64,000 nt of DNA from Larix kaempferi (GCA_027924585.1 BSBM01000299.1:28062501-28126500); one strand, 5' to 3'. Positions 10,135 to 22,801 are shown, counted from the first letter of the stretch. Notes: generated by a model from the letters alone, not told the origin. Made by a program: numbers and translations.

Positions 10135-13100
10135 ATGTTTAGCACTATAAAAACCTTAGATTCCTCCGAAGACCTGATTTCTGACCGTTTCTGGGATGTC
10201 TATGACCCAATTTCAAAACCCATTGATATCATTACCAGTCACAATGACCTCAGTACTGCTTCCCTTGTCAATTCCGACTTCCATACCAAATTGTACAGTA
10301 CTTTGATCCCTTCTACATCATTGTATCCTTTACCTAGTTTCCCGGAATTTGTATCCTTATGTGCTGACAATTTTTCAACCTCAGAGGGAGTAATTATGAA
10401 TTATCAGGGTGACCAAATTATCTGCAAAGTAGACCCTCAAACCCTTAGGGAAATCCTGAAATATTCTGCTGATTTTGTTTCAACTTCTATCTCTTTTAAT
10501 GAAGCTGAAATATCCCAGATTTACAAGAGAGTTTCTAGTGAGGATAAAGAACGAATGTATCAGAAGGTTTTGTTGAAACCAGTGGAGAACCTGTTTGTTC
10601 CTTTTTCATCTAAACTTTGTTTACCAATTATTGCTTCTACTGTAACCCTATTAAGTCAAATTTTAGGGTCAGACACTAGTTCGGAGGTAACTGAAACAAT
10701 GTTAGGAATTTTCCTATACCTAGATAGACCTGGAACAGCACCCCTTAGGTTTGATGAATATTTTGCCAAAGAAATGTGTTTTCAGTTGTCCAATTTCTCC
10801 AAAATATATCATTTTAGGTATCAGGCATACTTATATGCTTTGATAATTCATGCTAAGTTAGGAGCACTAGCGATTACAGACTCATAAACCTTCAAGGAAT
10901 GGCCTCCTTCTTCACCATTTTACCATGCCTGGTCTTATGCCAAATTCATCGATTTGATCGTACTTAATCTGTTCAGATTGTTTAATCGAGAGATCAGCAG
11001 GATTTCAAATGACTTGAAAGAAATCCTAAACCCTGATTTGATTGGAGATTGGTTCCTGGCAAAAAACTTCTCCCTTATCAGAGTCTTTGGATTCACTGGA
11101 TCACCATATGTGTTGCCTATATTTTTAACTACCAGTGTATTTGCTTTAGAGGTAATGAGGCAAAGGATCTCTGCAGATAAAGAACATTTCACTGCCCCAT
11201 CATTGAAAAGGAGTTCATGGATAAAATATCCTATGACTGTGGGAAATTTCATTTTAAAGAAGGAAGCAGCATTGCCCATTATTGAAGAAGTTCTGAAGCA
11301 GCTTGATTTCCCTCAAGTACCACTTGTAAAATATGACCCTAAACATGTTATTTCACAAAGGAGACAGGAGTATGGCAGAGGTATATTTCAGCACAGTCAG
11401 GCTGAAACTTGGATGGGAGAGGCCAATTCTCTTATATATGATTAGATCTGGATCAGTGAGCCTTTAAAGGAGATTGTAGAGGCTAGAGATCATATAGATT
11501 TTTCACAGTCAAATACTACATAGGGAAAAGTGGAGCAGATATCTACCAAGAAAAGATCAGAACCAGAGGCCACAGAGATGGATACAAAGGAACCTGAGAC
11601 ATCTAAAAAGCTGAAAACTGCCATGGGTACAGAGATCATTGATGTTGAGTTGATAAGGGATCTAGTTATCACGCCTATTATTATTCAAGAAGAAGTATCA
11701 CAGACCAGAGTTGAAAATACTACTGCAAAACCTAAAGAAAGCAATAAACCACCCCCTGTACCGGTCATGCAATACAAGAAATATAGCTATGATGTAGTTG
11801 TTGAAGGTCAATTTCAAAACAAGCAGAGTCTCCTCAAACATTACATTGATCAGAGAAATGATTCTGTGATGCAAGAGCAAAAAAAATTGAATCAACTCAA
11901 AGAAAAATATGATATGAAGACAACATTGATGACAGTGAGGGATTCAACAACTGGATCTTTAAGTTTGGCCATCACTGATGATGAAAATGCTTCTGAGATT
12001 CGTTTAGAAATGGATCAATTACCAACTCCTGACAAGATTTGGTTCCACAAACAAGCCAGTGAAGTCCTTTATGCTGACTTGACTAGGGAGACCTTGGCAC
12101 ATAAGAATGCAGTGCAGAAAATAAAAAAATTGGAAGCTCACCTGAAGCAGGAGAAAGCTGCAAACAAAGCATGGTCTACACAGGTGGCTTATTTACAAAC
12201 TGAGTTGGCTTCATATAAAGAGTTGCCACCTGCACAAGGGGCAAAAACCCAGCCAACAGTCAAAGTCAAAACTGTTAAGACAGTTAGAAGGAGGGATAAA
12301 GGGGTAAATGTTAATGTTGATACCACACCTTCACCTAATTTGGTTAAGTTGCATGAAGAGATAGCTGGTTTGAATGCAAAGGCCGTGGAAGATAATGCCA
12401 ACATTCTAGTCCTTCAGGAGCAGAAAGAGGCATTGGAGAAAGAGAAAGGTAAATTGCTTCAAGAAATTGAACAATTGAAATCAAACAGGGGAACTAGTCC
12501 TTTGTCACCAATGGACCAGATCATACATGACATTGCAGATATGTCTGTACATGAAGCTGAAATTGAGAATTTCAAGGAGAAGGTTTCAGACTTACATGAC
12601 ACAATTTCTGAACTTAAACTGCAGATTGAAGAGATTAAAGCTCAGGATCCTAGAGAGCATGAAATCATCAAGCTCAAAGAAGAAAATGATAAACTGAAAG
12701 ATAAGATTTATAAGTTGAAAGAGAAAACCAAGGGAGTTCTGCCACTGGAAGGTGCAAAGTATTTGCTTTGGGATGAATTGATAGCAGATATCAATGCTTT
12801 CTGGCCTCAATTGATCATTGTGGAGGAGCATGAGAAGGCATTGGTAGTGGCATCCAACAAATGTAAATTAGCTGAGGAAAAGTTAATTAACAGAACTCAA
12901 GAGGTAGCTCAAAACGCAATTATTTTCCTCAGTAAAGCTCCTTCTTCTGAGTTACAGGTTTTAAAGGTGAGTAACAGAACTGTTCTGTTAGTAGATGCCA
13001 GGAGGGTGTTGCAGAAATATACTCTGTTGAATTAAGTCAGAGGAAAGATGTCCCACATTAAAAAGCAAGTGCAGGAGTTCAAGCAAGCCTTTTTACCATT

Positions 13101-13458
13101 GATTGGTTATGGTTTACCATCCTTTTGGGATGATGAGAATATGCCAATAGCATGGCCTGAATATAAAGAAATGTTTATTAAAGCCAGATCAGACCATAGC
13201 AAATTTAATGATATGGTAAAAGGACTTAAAGGCATGGTGGTAGTAAGCAAAATGAGGCAGGACTTCGAACTTCCATTACTTTTCAGGGAGGTTAAATCTA
13301 AATTGCCTGTCTTTACAGAAGGTCTTTTAATAGAGCTTGATGTGCTGTTGGAAGAATTATCTGATGCTTCTGTTCCAAAGGATGATGCTTGGGATGAAGT
13401 ATTGAAGGTGGGAGCACAAGTTCTTATACCAAGTTCAGGTCGAGGAAGTGCCAGTTAG
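10135..13458 (+). pseudogene. Long coiled-coil protein of an LTR-like unit, single frame with four in-frame stops
   Basis: One reading frame of 1108 codons runs from the ATG after CTTTCACC to a TAG at 13456. It is interrupted only by stops at 10885 (TAA), 11443 (TAG), 11521 (TAG) and 13033 (TAA). No frameshift is visible, and sense coding resumes at once after each stop. All four could be former CAA or CAG codons changed by C-to-T mutation. The first ~430 codons are a globular, hydrophobic-rich region. Codons ~465-960 are strongly charged, with long Lys/Glu/Leu heptad stretches (coiled coil). The last ~140 codons contain GLPSFWDDENMP and recur in the decayed copy at 3240-4440. I recognise no catalytic, zinc-knuckle, reverse transcriptase or transposase motif. 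It is probably a retroelement-associated structural protein, with gag-like self-assembly one possibility. Function is unknown. Confidence 0.65.
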
Positions 13459-14734
13459 ATGTCCGTGAAGCATAAGTAAGTCAAGGTTGTCATATATTTG
13501 ATACTGTTGCTAAGAACTATAAAGTTTAGATCCTGCAGAAGAAGTTTTAGGGAGTCCATGATGCTAGCTTGCTGTCTGCAGTTACTACAGTAAGCAACAG
13601 TCACACAGATACTTTATTTACAGTTGTTTTGGAAATATTCAGAGGAAGATGACAAGTTAATCAAGCGAGCCTAAAATCAAGTGAGCCTGTTCAGACAGTA
13701 TGCGCCTTTGAAGGCTAAAATTATCAGAAAACATCAATGATATCTCTTTCCATCCTGGAAATGAATAGGATATTGTTGATCCTAAAAGGATTATCGACCT
13801 CATAAATATTCATACAACTGTCATTTCTTTTTGTAGAGTTCGTTATGTAATAAATGGTCACTCTGCCATCTGTTTTAGAAGATAGGATTTAAGCTATTTT
13901 GCTCGGACATGATCCCACGTATGTAATTGTTTCCTAGTTTTTTGCATCTCTCCTTTGAATAGATTAACTACAAATAGACCCTACTTCGATAGGGAGAGGG
14001 TTGGTGTTTTGTCGAAGAAATTCATATTGTAAAGAAGAAAAGACTCGTGTATCTGGGATTTTGTGAACTTCAATGAAAGAACAGACATACAGGTTTTCTC
14101 ATGTTTAAGATTTCTTCCAAGTTTTGTTGCAGAATGTCTTCTATGTGAAATTCATTCATCTGTGTTATTTCCTCTTCTTTACTGTTAATTTCAATCTTTG
14201 GAATTCATGTTTCCATGCTCCACAGTATTTACAGTAAATACCATTGAAAGATAAACTGTAATAGAATTCATCGTTGGTGTTCTGGTGCTCTATTATAATT
14301 TACTTTTCCCTGTCCTTCATAAGTCTTTCCTGTTTATTTAAGGAATTCATAGTCACATGCTCCTGAAAATAAACAATCAATTCTCTACCTTCTTCTATCA
14401 CCTTTAAAGTTTAATGATCTGTGCAAAATGCATGCAAAAGGCCTTAAACCTATGTGACCTGATTTACTCTTTCATTTGATTTAAGCCTCAATCCTTGACT
14501 CCATTGCCCAATGTTCTTTACTCTTGAACTTTCCCAACACCCTGATCACCATTGAAAACACTTGTTACCTTGAGAATCTGGCCTTGTTTCTCCTATTCCT
14601 TGATACATTTATCATACAGTGACAAAGAGAGAGCCCTCTTTGGTTGGTTGAGTCAGACAGTCATCCTAAAGATTGGTTGTAGGTTACCTTTGGGTTTCTT
14701 GAACACATCCTCAAGAAATTACGGAGTGATAACA
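13459..14734 (+). mobile_element. 3' flank of the coiled-coil unit ending in an LTR-type terminus
   Basis: The last ~240 bases resemble the end of the LTR-A repeats at 37330-37588. They share CTTGACTCCATTGCCCAATG, GAGAGAGCCCTCT, CTAAAGATTGGTT, GTAGGTTACC or close variants, GGGTTTCTT and a terminal TAACA. This suggests the 10135-13458 gene belongs to an LTR element related to LTR-A, ending at about 14734. No primer site follows and no matching 5' end was found, so it is either a gene-bearing solo LTR or a truncated element. Confidence 0.45.
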
Positions 14735-15889
14735 ACACCCATGAATTTGAGAAGAGGAAGGGGGGGGCATCTCATTTCAATCCCTTTAAACTTTGTTGGA
14801 CAAATGAAGAATGATGTTCAAACAAACATGAAGAATAAGAAATTCTTACTTTGATCCCATTCCAATTGGATGTCCAGATGGTATAATACCAATTGAAAAC
14901 ATGAGAAGCTGTTGGAACTTCCCTCAAATACCTTGAAAATACACTTTTGTTACAGGTATAACTAGGAGAATATCAACAGCAGAGGTCAGGAACAACAGAG
15001 TTCTACACACATAGCAATTGCAAGAGGAAGCATACTACACATATAGTACACATGTCATCCATTCATACCAAGCCCTTACATACATAACTACATATGACAG
15101 AATATTCAAAAGCAGGTCTCAGCTATGCATAAGTCAATGTTATGGGCAATTTCAATCAAAGCCACCACATATATTAAATTATTAATTTAAAAATAGGACA
15201 AAAATACAAGACTTACCGTATTGTACTTCTCGATCATCACAAGTCCTCACTGGGTTTGTTGACAACATGACCTTGTGCTGGTTAACAGGAGAATCTAGGG
15301 TCTTCTATACCCTGGGACAGATGAAATGGTTTAAAGAATGACAAATCACCATTATTTAGATTTGCAAGCTCCACCTTATGAACGTCTAATGACAACCCAC
15401 TAATCATATTAGCAAACCAATTCCAGATTATCAATGGTGAGAACTACCATGAAATTTACCTTAGGAACTTTGTTAGTTGCAACACACTAAGACTATATAA
15501 AACCTAAATACCTCTGCTACAGGCCTGCTGTTCATCCACTGGCTTTCATCTATTTCTTGGGAATGATTTACTGAATCCTTCTTTTCTACTTCACATTGAA
15601 AAATCAATAGAAAACCTAAATTAAATTGAAGGATGGGTACCTCTTCATATTTGTGGATTTGGAGCCGGATGTAGAGTTTGCAAAAGATGTTGAGGTATTG
15701 ATGCACAGAATGGATTCCAATGATCCTCATCCTGAGAATTTGAAGATATTCCAAACCAGAAAGCTCCATCCCATCAAGATTCTCACTCTGCAGTTTAAAG
15801 AAAATGCATGTCTATAGTTAGCTAGAAGAAAGAAACATTGTAATAATGTGAAGTATCAGAAAGAAACATTGTAATAATGCATTCATTTT
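14735..15889 (-). other. Possible captured exon fragments, unidentified
   Basis: On the minus strand two short blocks have splice-like borders. One, about 15790 down to 15643, follows an AACTGCAG acceptor and encodes a readable ~49-residue segment containing LDGMELSGLEYLQ. Another ends at about 15219 in a GTAAGT donor and reads through NQHKVMLSTNPVRTC after one stop. They may be host exons picked up by CACTA-2, a habit known for CACTA elements, or chance. I cannot name a parent gene. The remainder is non-coding. Confidence 0.25.
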
Positions 15890-15999
15890 ACCTTATCAAG
15901 CTCCTCTCTGTTTTGAGAATAGTTTAATATTCTCTACTAAACAGGGCCAACCACGTGAAGGTGGAAGCTCATATGGCCCCTCCCCCCCCTCACATCACT
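15890..15999. repeat. Conserved ~110-bp block, copy 1 (downstream of the TNPA-like gene)
   Basis: It aligns with 25790-25900: both contain TTAATATTCTCTACT, CCACGTGAAGGTGGAAGCTC and a C-rich run followed by CTCACATCACT. Each copy lies just beyond the stop codon of a CACTA-2 transposase gene (stops at 16262 and 25911, minus strand). On the minus strand the C-run is a G-run. It may be a shared 3' processing or regulatory block, or a repeat inserted twice. Confidence 0.6.
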
Positions 16000-16261
16000 C
16001 TCAATTCCCCATACCCAATGCACGTGCTTGGAAATAAATGATCTTTTGTGAGAACATCGTGAGTTTCTTGTCTTAAAGGAATTACGTGCATTCGATCATT
16101 AATTAGTTTATAGCATTCATTAATTAACTCATTCATTCATTCATTCATTCATTCATACATAGAAAAAAATACATAGTTGAAGACATTACTCCATAATATC
16201 AAAAATAATATCCGAGGACAATGCATAAAAAAATAATGTAATAGTGTACTTATTACAATCA

Positions 16262-18681
16262 CTACTTTTTTTGACGCTTTTTTCTCTCCACAAATTCTCT
16301 AAGTGTGACATCCTCTTCTACCAATTGTTTTTTGTTTCCTATGCCCTCTGTAGATTCCTGTGATCGTGTTTGTCGATGGGTCGTGTGCTCACGACGTGTA
16401 TGCGGCTGCTGTAAGGTGCCAGGATGTACTGGAAAAATGAAGAAATATTAATTGCTTGACGTGTTTTTACTATTATAATCATTGTAAGTCCTTCATTAAG
16501 AAAAAAACATTAGAGCGGTACTTTGTACCTGGCAACTCATGGGTGACATGAATTTCCTGCGTTTGATCTTCTGTTGCTGTCTCAAGTTGCACATGAAGAC
16601 CCTCTGCATTAAAACATCAACACTTACAACAATATAGTATTTGCAATTTAATATTTGAGAGTTTAATCCATGCTAGTTTTTTTTTAACACTAGCATATTT
16701 ATTACCTGGATTTCGATCAACATGAACTTCAATATCTCTTTCTCCTCCATCCTCTGCCTTTTCTCTACTTTCGTTGTGTGGCTTAACACAAAGAGACTCA
16801 ATATTTTATGTACTAGTTTATTAATGAATATAGAACACAATGAATCAAGCTTAAATAGAATTTGTTTATTGTAGTTACCTGTTCGTAGGATGGTTCACTG
16901 GAAGAATTTGCTTGGCTACCATGGCTGCTTGTTCAATGTTCAACAACACCTGAAAACCCGCGTTGGTAGCCGATCCTCATGTCTTCCTCCGTTGGCAAAT
17001 CGTGGAATCTTTGAGCCTGTAATTTTCAATTAGATCATCATTGTTGTTGTTATATCATCATGAAAACAATTTTAAATGCAATCTATAATTTCTATACAAT
17101 AAAATAATTATTGATCATACTTACGATTCGTGCTTGCAGGTTTGAATATCCACCAGGGCCAAGCTTGTGTTGCCCATGTTTTTCTATTCTTGCCTAGGTG
17201 GCCTTTGACGTATCTGGTAGCCTATAAAAGTATTTTTAAATACATTAGACATTGCAAAAAAATGGAAAATAAAGTGTAATAAACATATAATTGCATTGCT
17301 GAAAGTATTGCATACCTTCTAGCTGACGCGAGTACTGGCTTGCCCGCTATTTTCGCAGCTTTCTCCCTTGCATCATCCAGCAAGCCTTTCCACTCCGTTG
17401 TTGGAATCATCGGAGGGCGATCATACTTTGGATTATTTGCTAAGTTGTTCCGATATTGCTCCCGTACATAATGTAAATGTTGGCCAGCTTTTTCGAGAAC
17501 CTTTTTTTGGTTGAAGGTTTCGGCACCAAAAAACCCAACCAAGCGAGCAATAAGCTCATCTTTCAAAACTTTACTCTGCCGGTTCCACCATGTGCGGATA
17601 GTGGGCCCAAACAGCTCTAAAGACCAATCATTAAGATGTTTATAAAAGACATCATTTCCTACAAAAACGAGTATGTGTTAATTAGTGTAAAAAGAATGAT
17701 GCATAATTACATTCCAATAAAATTATAATATATAGTTAAAACATTTTGTAAATAGTACCTGGAGTCTTCTCCATCTTGTAGGGAATGAGATCTTCGTCCA
17801 CCAAAAAAGTAGTCTCAAATGTTCCCGTGCTAGTGACACAGAAAGATCCAGGAAATGCTGGGATGGCAGCATCAAAGTCATGCTCTTCTCCATGTACTGG
17901 CCCCTGATCCTCATCTGCACTTGCGTGTTCCATCTGGGGTGTCTCATTTTGTGTTTCCAACTGGCCAGACGGCAACGATACATGATCAGTGGCGAAGGGG
18001 GTGTCAGGCTCAATGGTACCAGCATGCCTCTCACTGAGGAAAACATATTCCTATAGAAACAAATAATATTTTAGTTACTCATATACGAATAGGAAAAAAA
18101 ATTGCATTTGGAATAGACTTATAATGAAAGAGTTTGCAGCTTACATCCAAACGCTTTACTTTAAGAAACACACGATCTATCTTTGCTTGAGTCTCATCCT
18201 CCGTCATTTGCGTATTCGATATAAGCAGATTGACGACCTCCTGATTTAATTTTGTTTTTGCTTTTTGAACTGCATCCTGGATATTCTTTGAATTCTTGAG
18301 GTCAACATCATCAAGAATGTGCCCCAAATCCATATCCTTTGGATCCATCTGTAGATATGTATCATCGGACATAAAAATAGAAAACATTAATATCAATTTG
18401 AAATCATTCATATAATTAGATAACATAAATATGTATAAATACAGTTTCTGAAATTCACAATGTGTTATATACCTGCTCATGACCCGATGAGCGTGGCGTG
18501 CTAACATCTGTCGACATATCATCTGTCATGGGGCTCTTACCTTGACCCTCAGCCTACAAACAAAATATTGGCCACGTTGATATCATAATTAAACAAATGT
18601 AGTTTCTAAAGAAGCAGGTAAGTAAAAATGTGGTATATATACCTGTTGCCTGTAGGGGGGTGTCGGCCTCCCAGGCTCCAT
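16262..18681 (-). CDS. CACTA-2 second transposase gene (TNPA / Transposase_24-like), ~11 exons, a few stops
   Basis: The start codon is at 18681 (MEPGRPTPPYRQQ), in a first exon closed by a GTATAT donor at about 18642. Later exons are bounded by AG...GT. They are AEGQGKSPMTDD... (about 18553-18474), MDPKDMDLGHILDD... (about 18346-18146), EYVFLSERHAGTIEPD... (about 18053-17762) and a larger exon (about 17659-17317) with FKHLNDWSLELFGP-like sequence through RTWWNR to EKAGQHLHYVREQYRNNLA. Short 3' exons follow at about 17215-17125, 17019-16880, 16790-16706, 16605-16530 and 16434-16262. The order GPTIRTWWNR, YRNNLANNPKYDRPP, EWKGLLDDA and KHGQHKLGPGGYSNL is typical of the plant Transposase_24 (Ptta/En/Spm) family. 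Two apparent in-frame stops lie in the 17215-17125 and 17019-16880 exons, so activity is doubtful. In known elements the second protein binds subterminal repeats. Confidence 0.7.
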
Positions 18682-18968
18682 TGGGGACTTGCCCCGATCA
18701 GCTGACTGCAACAAAGTAATTAAAAACATTAATTTCGCACTGAAACCAATACACGAGGAAAATCAGGGGCGGGGGGTGTTGAGATATCTTGGCTATTATT
18801 CACTTGTGGCCATGTGCCAAACCACTAGGTGGGTAATTGAGGCCCTTAATGGGTGGACCTGTGGGTGGTTGTGGATTGTAATCATCTCATTCAATTGAAT
18901 TATTCATCAGCCCAAGGGCATCCTATCTATTGCACACTCTCTTTAAGTCTTTATATGTGTTTATGGTG
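18682..18968. other. Upstream region of the TNPA-like gene
   Basis: Short non-coding stretch between the TNPA-like start codon and the LTR-B fragment. Nothing more was recognised. Confidence 0.4.
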
Positions 18969-19472
18969 TTAAGTCAGTAATTTGTTCCTTCAAATTTTGT
19001 TTGATTTTCATTTTATTTTAAGTTATTTATTTGCACTGTTTTGATTTCTCCCTCTTTTACGAAATTTTCTTTAGTTTTTATATGAAATTTTGGGCTTGCT
19101 TGTGAAATTTTCAAGTTTTAAACTTTAGGTTTGTTTTTGTTAAAGGGTTTAAAAGTCACCATATCAAATAATGGGTTCATAAACCATACTCTAAGTATAG
19201 TCATGTATAATCATCACTCTGACAGCTTTAGAACTCTATGCAAAATGACAAAAGGCTGTGAAAAAGCACCAGAATAGTGTTAAAATTATTCTTGTAGCGC
19301 TGGAGCTCAAAATCACCAAAGGTGCGCTACAAGAATATCGCGACTCCAAAATTCCTCTGATTTTTTAGCAAATTTTGGCACGTTTGGAATGATGAATGAC
19401 TAATTACATGTTTTAGACACCCCTGCAGACCTGTTAATTGAACAGGCTGAAATCTTCAAAAAACTTGATATA
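18969..19472 (+). mobile_element. LTR-B family fragment, plus orientation
   Basis: It starts TGTTAAGTCA, the same ten bases that start LTR-B at 30361, and continues through the upstream region with the conserved hairpin (19288-19336). It then jumps to a short coding piece (about 19426-19472) reading ADLLIEQAEIFKKLDIP. That piece corresponds to a point about 500 residues into the family protein. The coding region before it is deleted, and the reading is cut at 19472 where the minus-strand copy begins. Confidence 0.65.
19288..19336 (+). promoter_or_regulatory. Conserved hairpin, copy 1
   Basis: The arms ATTCTTGTAGCGC (19288-19300) and GCGCTACAAGAAT (19324-19336) are perfect complements with a 23-base loop, followed by ATCGCG. 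The same arms occur at 22753-22801 and 30654-30702, each in the region upstream of an LTR-B gene. Confidence 0.7.
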
Positions 19473-20143
19473 CCTTGTGTTTGTGCCAAAAATTGTTTCT
19501 AAGGCTAAAGAAACAAGCCAGCACAATGTCAAATAAAACTCAACAAAGTAAACTAGGTTTTAGGTTTTTTGGAATGTTTTCTTGGTTATAAATTTGGTAG
19601 TCAATCAGGGATTACATTCACCAGCTAAGCAAGAAACTAAATCATAAACAAGTAAATACAAAGATACATCATATAATCCACAAATAACAATCAGCATATA
19701 ATCTTAAAGTTCATTCAGGGCTGACAAGCATCACAAGTAAAGAAATCATGAACAAGCAACGAATATATCAGTCCAGTAGTTAAACAAACTCAAAATAAAG
19801 CTAAAACATATGCTGAAGGGTAATAAGTATCATATATTTCATATTCTGTCATCAAATGCATACAAAAGTCATAGTACTTAGCTCTGAACAAGTCTACAGA
19901 CCAAAATAATCTGGAGACCTTCTGAAGCTCCCAAAAATCGAACCCTCTCAATGACTTCCTAACATCTCTAAATACTATCCTTTTACAAAATCAGTTAGGC
20001 CTCTAACCCTAACTGCCTTCCACCTATTCGATGAGGTCAAGTAATTGCAGAATCTTTGAAAAGTTACAAAGGATGCTAAAAATAGCATATCATTAACAAA
20101 TCTGTTTGCTAACTAATGACAACTAACAGCATGTACAACTGTC

Positions 20144-21979
20144 TTATAGGTCTTTTTCCACCTCAGCCAGCATTGCGATACCATCTAATGCTTGGTCTTT
20201 CTTCTTAGCCTTCTTCTGCTCTTGCTCCATGTCACTTATCCTTTTGATTAGCTCTTTGTTTTTCTGCTGTAGGTCCTGGACTGTCTTCTCCAACTGTGTG
20301 CAATGAATGTCAGCAGCTCTTTTTCTTTTAAGTGCTTATTTTGCATCAGCTACTACTTCCTGAAAATTGTCATTTACATCTTGGAGATATTCTCTTAACC
20401 TTCTGTTGGCCATTATTAGTCCATCATTTACCTCTTGCATATAATTCATCTGGTGTTTGTATTGCTTGACAGTTTTCTGCAAATTTTCCCTGTCAGAGTT
20501 AGCTAATTTATCCATTATAGAATCTTGTTCTTCATCAGGTCTCCAAGGAATGTCAAGCTTCTTGAAGATTTCTGTCTCTTCAATCAACAATTCTGTGTCT
20601 TCAATACTAGGATTTTGATTTTCTGTACTTGCTGCTTCGACTAAATGAGTTTCTCCTTTTAAACATGGTTGCAATTTATCTAGTTCTGGTTTATCATCAT
20701 CCATGGACACTTCATCTAAGACAGTCACTTCGTTTGTATTCAATTTGGGATTCAACAATTTCTTCATGTTTAATCTCAACTTGTTCTTTGACCTAGTTTT
20801 AGGTCTCCAAAAGGATGTTGCTTCTCCCATCATCTTCAATTCTTTCCCTTGGTGCTGAATAGCAGCCAATTCTACTACTTCCAGCTTGTTCCTTTTCCTG
20901 TTAGGTCTTGTTGTTTTGCTATCTGAAGTATGAATTTCTTCTATTTCAGCTTTGACTTCTATTTTGGAGATAGGCTGTTCTTCTTCCAATAGATATCCCT
21001 CATCATCTGAGAGAATGGTGATAGGGCTTCTCGGCTGAGTGTGAATTTCCTCTTTAGGTACAGCAACCACTTTTATATCAACCTTTTTCTCTTCCCGAGG
21101 ATCTGCTACAGGCACCAAATTCTGTTCAGGCTGTTCCTTCTTATCTTCAAACAGTGTATATTTGCCTTTAGAGCTAGCTGAGAATGTCTTTTGTTCATTT
21201 TCTTCCTCCATAGGCTCTGCTGCTTCCTCAATTTTGATCTTTTCCTTATCTTCCAGCTTTGACTTATGGCCTAACTTTCTCAACAAGACCTTACCCTTAT
21301 CTGTTTGTCTCTTAGACTTTTGATCTTCAAAACCATACCAAAAGATGAAGAAGTCCCAGGTCTTTCCTTCATGCTGCAAGACAGTACTAATAATCAACTT
21401 GATTAATCCATGGTGAAAGATGGACTGAGAGGAATGATCTTTAGGCCCTTTCACCTTGTTGGACATTTTCTGTAAACTCTTCAAAAAGAAGAATGGCAGG
21501 TTCATCTTGGACACCCCCACCATGTGCTGAAGGAATCTAAAATGATATTTGTATACAAAAGCATACTTGCCCTCACAAGTAATATAGTTTTGTAATATCC
21601 TGATTGGTTCAACCCACTCCTTTCTGAGATTTTGGATAAGGACACATTTATTCCAATCAGGTGTGACATTTGGTAAAAGAAATTTATGTGGATCAAAGTC
21701 AAAGGGCAATTTCTTAAACCATTGTTCGCCCTCATCCTTAATCCCTGTGGCTTCTGAAATTAATTTAACTGTCAGCTTGAATTTCAAAGTATCAAAAATC
21801 ACCATGTCATTCTTGAAACCCTGGGCAAACTTGCAGGACACCTTTGCATTATATCCATCAATCTTTCTGAAAAAATCCATCCAACCAGCTTGTTTGAACA
21901 GCTCCACACACTCAGGCAGTTTTTCAACCCATTCTACATCTGTTGGTTCAGCTCTGTTTATTTTACCACTCCTACCCAT
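20144..21979 (-). pseudogene. LTR-B family coiled-coil protein, 612 codons, one internal stop
   Basis: The frame runs from ATG at 21979 (MGRSGKINRAEP) to TAA at 20144, with one in-frame TAA at 20336-20338. At that point the sister copy has a Glu codon, so a single G-to-T change explains the break. Residues 1-230 form a conserved globular domain with WVEKLPECVELFKQAGWMDF, YKYHFRFLQHMVG and SIFHHGLIKLIIST. Residues 230-480 are acidic and low in order, with SPITILSDDEGYLLEEE. A basic patch KTRSKNKLRLNMKKLLNP lies near residue 400. The C-terminus (500-611) is a coiled coil. I see no enzymatic or zinc motif. The layout of globular N-terminus plus coiled coil resembles the 10135-13458 protein, though direct homology is unproven. 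Role unknown. Confidence 0.7.
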
Positions 21980-22752
21980 TATTCTACAATCACTGCAAAT
22001 TGAATGTATCCTCTTGTATTGTTTGTGAACAGGAGATTAGTTTTGGAAGTTAAAAACACTATTGAATGTACAGGTTGTTCACAGCACTGACAGGGTTAAA
22101 TTTCATAAAAAACAAAACTGTTCTCTTCAACCCTCATTCAGCCTGGCGTCGCAGATCATCAACAAATAGCTATTTCTCTGGTTAAAATTGTGTTTAAAAG
22201 CACAATTTAACCTATCCTTTGATCAATTTGAATAGAGTAAGCTCAGGCGAAAAAGCCCCAAATTTATTGTTATATTGGTTTTTTAGGAATACCCGTAAAT
22301 TACTTCACTGTTGTTGTTTGAAATCACGACCCAAACTGACAGTTGAGTCACTTTGGTTGTACAGATGTCCGCCAACCTTCAATTTATCTATTAGCAACAG
22401 AATTAGGAAGCCCTAATTTCCCGTGAAGCCCTCAACACCTCTTGCTTGTTCAGCTGGCGACGATGCTCGGTTTTTTCTAGTGGTTATGGTTACCTTATTA
22501 AGTCCTCCGTGTTTGAATATGCTTGTAGATAACAAATTCATGCCACATTAACTCAAACCATGTGGATATCTGTCAAAATGAATTACACCTGTGCTGATGA
22601 TGAGCACGATTTCCGCACGACATGCAAGCATTTGAAATCATGATGTTTTCTGCATCAACACGTCATGAATCCTCTAAAACATATAATCAGTCATTCATTA
22701 GCCCAAGCGTGCCAAAATTTACTAAAAAATTGGAAGAATTTGGAATCGCGAT
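21980..22752 (-). other. Leader/upstream region of the minus LTR-B gene
   Basis: Non-coding DNA between the gene start and the conserved hairpin, corresponding in position to 30703-31403 in the plus copy. Short frames here are not supported. Confidence 0.4.
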
Positions 22753-22801
22753 ATTCTTGTAGCGCGCCTTTGGTGATTTTCAGCCCTAGCGCTACAAGAA
22801 T
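22753..22801 (-). promoter_or_regulatory. Conserved hairpin, copy 2
   Basis: Arms at 22753-22765 and 22789-22801 are identical in sequence to those of copies 1 and 3. It lies about 775 bases upstream of the gene start at 21979. The ~300 bases around it (22672-22985) align in reverse with 19130-19430. Confidence 0.7.

Noticed and set aside
15640-15790. Similarity of LDGMELSGLEYLQ to the MADS-box K domain
   Set aside because: The resemblance is short and fades at once; the exon borders are not demonstrably those of MADS genes.
16253-16290. CACTACT sequence near 16259 as the missing CACTA-2 end
   Set aside because: It overlaps the stop codon of the TNPA-like gene, matches for only seven bases, and lacks a TCC flank.
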